Shown in pieces: positions 50,343-53,328 of a DNA stretch of 53,328 bases. The DNA comes from an uncultured Porphyromonadaceae bacterium (lineage in GTDB: Bacteria; Bacteroidota; Bacteroidia; Bacteroidales; Muribaculaceae). Position 1 is the first letter of the stretch. Each line of letters starts with the position of its first letter. The position numbers were made by a program, and so were the translations under genes. The stretch is from NCBI GenBank assembly GCA_900540625.1, contig UQGP01000011.1, forward strand, positions 1 through 53,328. Direction: 5' to 3'. The notes under the pieces were generated by a model. The model made no database searches, was not told where the DNA came from, and saw nothing but the letters and a program-made list of their open reading frames with translations.

Positions 50343-51612
50343 GGAATAAGGTCAGTTCTTCTTCCACTTCTTCTATACTCGGTAGGGCAGATTTCAGATT
50401 TTCGGGTACTGCCTTGCTCAATTGATAGTCGCTGATACCTATCGGCTGGTCATATCCAGCCAAGGCATATTGTGCCACGACCTCATCCTTACCCCTGCAC
50501 AGCAAAAGACCGATGGTCTTGTTATCATTTTCTCCCCTCAGTTTATCATCTACAACATTGATATAGAAATTTAACTGCCCTGCATATTCCGGTTTGAATG
50601 GCGTTGCTTTCAATTCCACGACGACATAGGCGTGGAGCTTGATATTATATAGAATCAGGTCGGCGAAAAAGTCACTGTCCCCAATCTGGAAATGTTTTTG
50701 TCTGGCAACAAAAGCAAAGCCGTTACCCATTTCCAGCAAGTAATGGGTTACATGCTTTACCAACTGTTCTTCTATATCCCTTTCGTCAGCCTTTTCCTTT
50801 GCTCCTGCCAAGTCAAAGATATACGGGTCTTTTAACAGATAATTGGCAAGATCGCTTTGAGGTGCCGGAAGTGTGGCAGTGAAGTTGTTTACCTTGTTAC
50901 TCTTGATTTGTCTGTCATACAGATTACTTTCAATCTGCATTTTCAGCACATTACTGCTCCAACCCATTTCTACAGATTGTTTCATATACCAATACCTTAC
51001 ACCTAATGGTAGCGGATTATTGAGTATGACCATATGGCTTGCCCAATTTATTCTTGCAATCGGTGACGCCAAGAATAAATCTTCTATATCCTCTATTTTT
51101 ATTTTATAGATGGTTGCTACTGTTTTTTCTACATTCTGAAATTGCGCAGGAACCTCCTGCGTAATTTCTAAAGATTGATTATCAGCTGATTGTATTTGCG
51201 CAGTAAGCTCCTGCGTAAATTGCCCGCTGTTGAGTTTAAGGACTTCATTAGTAATGTTTTGAATATTAGGGACTGACAGTATTGAATCTGTTTCAATAAA
51301 ACTACGAAGTACATTTAACGGATATAAACGGGCAAACTGGCACATATAAGTAAGATTACGCTCCGAATATCCCTTCTTTTCAGGATAATTGAATCTGATT
51401 GCCTGTGCCAACTTCTTGATAATTTTACCACCCCAGCCATGCAGGTTTTGGTGGTACAGTATATAATTGCCCATTTTCCAGTAATGGAACAACATCTGGG
51501 CATTGGCTGCGGTAATGAGCCGGACTTGTGCCTGTTCTATTTCCGAACCGACAGCATGGACAAAGGCATCAAAATGACCTTTCTTTATATTATGTTCGTT
51601 GTTATTTTCCAT
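50320..51612 (-). CDS. DUF1016 (YhcG-like) PDDEXK nuclease-domain protein
   Basis: 430 residues. The N-terminal DUF1016_N helical domain (about 10-200) has YWKMGNYILYHQ and YSERNLTYMCQFARLYP. The C-terminal PDDEXK nuclease domain (about 255-410) shows the motif as GDSDFFADLIL followed by VVVELKA. The family is found in mobile elements and near restriction-modification loci, and is thought to process DNA; a defence or maintenance role is unproven. Between the domains (about 120-165) an 18-residue unit is repeated twice (QELTAQIQSADNQSLEIT then QEVPAQFQ), a low-complexity hinge absent in shorter family members. Confidence 0.85.
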   Translation of the reverse strand: MENNNEHNIKKGHFDAFVHAVGSEIEQAQVRLITAANAQMLFHYWKMGNYILYHQNLHGWGGKIIKKLAQAIRFNYPEKKGYSERNLTYMCQFARLYPLNVLRSFIETDSILSVPNIQNITNEVLKLNSGQFTQELTAQIQSADNQSLEITQEVPAQFQNVEKTVATIYKIKIEDIEDLFLASPIARINWASHMVILNNPLPLGVRYWYMKQSVEMGWSSNVLKMQIESNLYDRQIKSNKVNNFTATLPAPQSDLANYLLKDPYIFDLAGAKEKADERDIEEQLVKHVTHYLLEMGNGFAFVARQKHFQIGDSDFFADLILYNIKLHAYVVVELKATPFKPEYAGQLNFYINVVDDKLRGENDNKTIGLLLCRGKDEVVAQYALAGYDQPIGISDYQLSKAVPENLKSALPSIEEVEEELTLFLDKDKNP

Positions 51613-51631
51613 ATTACTAACTATTACTTAA

Positions 51632-51639
51632 CAAAGATA
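51632..51639 (-). promoter_or_regulatory. -7 element of the PDDEXK/coiled-coil unit
   Basis: On the minus strand TATCTTTG (51639-51632), 20 bases before the start codon. No clear -33 element. Confidence 0.5.
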
Positions 51640-51678
51640 ACTCTAATAATGGATAATCTGTGAAACAGACTGATACTT

Positions 51679-52959
51679 TTATAGTTGGTTAAACTTGTTC
51701 ATTGCATTAGCCTTAATATCATCGGCTATGTCAATGTAGGGCTTCATGGCTTTATAATCACTGTGTCCTGTCCATTTCATTACAACCTGTGCCGGAATAC
51801 CTAGAGCCAGCGCATTACAGATGAATGTTCTTCTTCCTGCATGAGTACTGAGCAATGCGTATTTCGGGGTAACTTCATCTATGCGCTCATTCCCTTTATA
51901 GTAGGTTTCACGTATAGGTTCGTTAATTTCTGCCAGTTCTCCCAGTTCTTTCAGATAATCATTCATTTTCTGATTGCTGATAACAGGCAATACCATGTGG
52001 TTTTCAAAATGGATGTCCTTGTATTTTTCAAGTATGGCTTTACTGTACTTGTTCAGTTCAATACTCAGACTATCTGCCGTTTTAACGGTGGTGACTTCTA
52101 TATGGTCGGACTTGACATCACTTCTCTTTAGGTTGCGAACATCTGAATAACGCAGACTGGTAAAGCAACAGAACAGGAAAACATCCCGGACACGTTCCAG
52201 ATACTGTTTGTCTTTGGGTATCTGATAGTCTTTAAGTCTGTTCAGTTCTTCCCATGTCAGGAAGATTACCTTCTTGGGGGTGGTTTTCAATTTCGGTTTG
52301 AACGTATCGTATGCTATATTCTGGTGATAGTCTTTCTTGAAGCTCCACCGCAGGAACCATTTGAGGAATCCCATTTGTTTACCGATGGTACTGTTCCTCA
52401 TATCCTTTTTGTCGCGCAGGAAATTGACATATTCGTTCAGTCCGAATTCATTGAAATATTCAAAGGTTAAATCTTCCTTGAACTCCTTGAGGTGATTTTT
52501 AACGGCTGCAAACTTTTCGTATGTGGATTCAGTCCAGTTATTCTGGTTGCCGCATTCTTTTACAAATTCATCGAATACCTCCCAAAAACTTATCTTTACG
52601 TCTTCCTGGTCTTCACTTGTATCTTTCATCCGCAGGTTGAATGCGTCCTTTAGCTGTTGGGTAGTGGGCATGGCTTCCTGTACCTCAAATTCCTTGAACA
52701 CGTTTTGAATTTCGGTATAGTATTTCAGCAGATCGGCATTGATTTCAGATGCACTTTGCTTTAGTTTGTTGGTACACCCGTTCTTCACTCGCTGCTTGTC
52801 AGCATCCCACTTGGCTACATCAATGCGGTAACCCGTTGTAAACTCAATGCGCTGACTTGCGTATATGACACGCATACGGATAGGCACGTTCTCCACGATT
52901 GGCACACCGTTCTTCTTCCGGCTTTCCAATGCAAAAATGATGTTTCGTTTGATATTCAT
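51679..52959 (-). CDS. intN2: Tyrosine recombinase/integrase (IntN2-like)
   Basis: 426 residues from the ATG at 52959. An earlier in-frame ATG (53055) lies upstream of the promoter and is rejected. The N-terminal arm-binding domain and a SAM-like core-binding domain (about 100-200) are followed by the catalytic domain (about 215-420). Catalytic residues are visible: Arg in FTSLRYSDVRNL, HxxR in STHAGRRTF, His in KWTGHSDY and the nucleophile Tyr in MKPYIDI. It integrates and excises the element by recombination at the 13-base core in tRNA-Ser. It lies 160 bases from the right attachment site, the usual place. Confidence 0.93.
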   Translation of the reverse strand: MNIKRNIIFALESRKKNGVPIVENVPIRMRVIYASQRIEFTTGYRIDVAKWDADKQRVKNGCTNKLKQSASEINADLLKYYTEIQNVFKEFEVQEAMPTTQQLKDAFNLRMKDTSEDQEDVKISFWEVFDEFVKECGNQNNWTESTYEKFAAVKNHLKEFKEDLTFEYFNEFGLNEYVNFLRDKKDMRNSTIGKQMGFLKWFLRWSFKKDYHQNIAYDTFKPKLKTTPKKVIFLTWEELNRLKDYQIPKDKQYLERVRDVFLFCCFTSLRYSDVRNLKRSDVKSDHIEVTTVKTADSLSIELNKYSKAILEKYKDIHFENHMVLPVISNQKMNDYLKELGELAEINEPIRETYYKGNERIDEVTPKYALLSTHAGRRTFICNALALGIPAQVVMKWTGHSDYKAMKPYIDIADDIKANAMNKFNQL

Positions 52960-52986
52960 AATTGGGTGTGTTTGAAATTCTACACC

Positions 52987-53018
52987 CAAATATACACCCA
53001 ATATTTGGAATAGCAAAA
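52987..53018 (-). promoter_or_regulatory. Promoter of the integrase gene
   Basis: On the minus strand TTTTG (53018-53014), 19 bases, TATATTTG (52994-52987). The leader is about 20-25 bases, which supports the start at 52959. Confidence 0.8.
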
Positions 53019-53118
53019 GATATTCAGAAAGATTTAGATTTACTATGTACTCCAAATAGTGCTTGATTATTAATGATTTGCAATTTTATGATATTTCTTG
53101 AATATGTAGGTTCGAGAG

Positions 53119-53131
53119 CCTCTCTCTCCGC
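53119..53131 (+). repeat. Right attachment-site core (attR)
   Basis: CCTCTCTCTCCGC, identical to 41906-41918. The ten bases before it (GGTTCGAGAG, 53109-53118) match the tRNA T-loop sequence except for the last three bases, giving a 23-base repeat with three mismatches. Confidence 0.85.
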
Positions 53132-53328
53132 TGAAACAAAAACGAAGGGCTTCACAAAAGCCTTCAAAAACAGCATTAAAGCACCGTATATCAATAGATT
53201 ACGGTGCTTTTTCTATATAGGCACCCCAACAAGGTGAAGGCTTGTATGTAGGGTTTGGTTTCCTTTCAAGGGCTCAGTAGAAATTTAGTGGGGATAAATT
53301 TTAGGCATCCAAATGTTATGCCGAACTT
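53132..53328. other. Chromosomal sequence to the right of the element, no gene seen
   Basis: About 200 bases without a supported gene. It presumably followed tRNA-Ser directly before the insertion. It contains a strong terminator (53178-53212), probably that of the tRNA gene. Confidence 0.6.
53178..53212 (+). terminator. Rho-independent terminator, probably the original tRNA-Ser terminator
   Basis: AAAGCACCGTA (53178-53188) pairs perfectly with TACGGTGCTTT (53200-53210), followed by TTCTATA. The element insertion now separates it from the tRNA by over 11 kb. Confidence 0.75.

Larger units (their letters stand above)
41906..53131. mobile_element. NBU2-like mobilizable transposon (integrated element, about 11.2 kb)
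   Basis: The segment begins at the 3' end of tRNA-Ser and ends with a direct repeat of the 13-base core. It is AT-richer than the flanking chromosome. Gene content is that known for the Bacteroides NBU group: a tyrosine integrase next to the right end, a helix-turn-helix/ATPase/primase/relaxase block and an oriT-like region. The specific combination of mef(En2), lnu(AN2), about 11 kb size and a serine tRNA target corresponds to NBU2. NBU elements do not encode their own mating apparatus; excision and transfer normally depend on a co-resident conjugative transposon of the CTnDOT type. Identity with NBU2 is by recollection of its content, not by alignment. Confidence 0.88.

Noticed and set aside
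52960..53055. Longer integrase starting at 53055
   Set aside because: The extra 32 residues are hydrophobic and unlike integrase N-termini, and the consensus promoter lies downstream of that start.

Overview
The window looks like a chromosome segment of a gut Bacteroidales bacterium, plausibly a Muribaculaceae (S24-7) member. Evidence: Bacteroidota-type promoters (TTTG or TTG, 19-20 bases, TAnnTTTG) precede many genes; several exported proteins end in type IX-like sorting tails; DUF4292, DUF3857 and OMP_b-brl families are present; and the rpsF-rpsR-rplI and dut-TPR-DUF4292-EnvC-like orders are typical of the phylum. The family-level guess is an inference from GC-rich codon use and general look, not from a marker gene.

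Layout. 1-3.1 kb: an AT-richer WG-repeat/zinc-ribbon protein and a VWA protein. 3.1-7.2 kb: two exported DUF3857/transglutaminase-like proteins on the minus strand. 7.6-10.1 kb: an LtaS-like phosphoglycerol transferase followed 4 bases later by a PAP2 phosphatase. 10.4-11.5 kb: rpsF-rpsR-rplI on the minus strand. 11.7-18.2 kb: a run of signalling genes on the plus strand (class III Fic AMP-transferase, LytTR regulator, FHA/membrane/zinc-ribbon protein, exported caspase-like peptidase, AraC regulator, outer-membrane beta-barrel). 18.3-27.2 kb: two phosphodiester glycosidase (NAGPA) paralogues sharing an identical ~1.26 kb 3' half, with a minus-strand small gene, an ECF sigma factor and an exported protein between them, then a tiny exported protein. 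27.3-33.3 kb: dut, a TPR protein, a DUF4292 lipoprotein, a catalytically degenerate EnvC-like LytM protein and an O-antigen-type flippase. 33.5-38 kb: PBP1A, an outer-membrane barrel and a GT10 fucosyltransferase on the minus strand. About 38.15-38.25 kb: two Cas12a-type CRISPR repeats flanking one 29-base spacer, with no cas gene in the window. 38.5-41.6 kb: an MsbA-like ABC exporter, queF and queC. 41.83 kb: tRNA-Ser(UGA).

From the 3' end of that tRNA to position 53131 lies an ~11.2 kb AT-richer element, bounded by a 13-base direct repeat, whose content and target match the Bacteroides mobilizable transposon NBU2: mef(En2), lnu(AN2), a frameshifted acetyltransferase, an NTF2-like gene, relaxase, an oriT-like region, primase, RepA-like ATPase, DUF3853 helix-turn-helix protein, a coiled-coil protein, a DUF1016 PDDEXK nuclease and a tyrosine integrase. 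The last ~200 bases are chromosome again.

Best candidates for something new: the orphan Cas12a-type mini-array; the LytTR-FHA-caspase-AraC neighbourhood; the gene-converted NAGPA pair around an ECF sigma factor; a 55-residue minus-strand small protein with its own terminator; and recurrent 9- or 18-base-period tandem repeats in untranslated regions.
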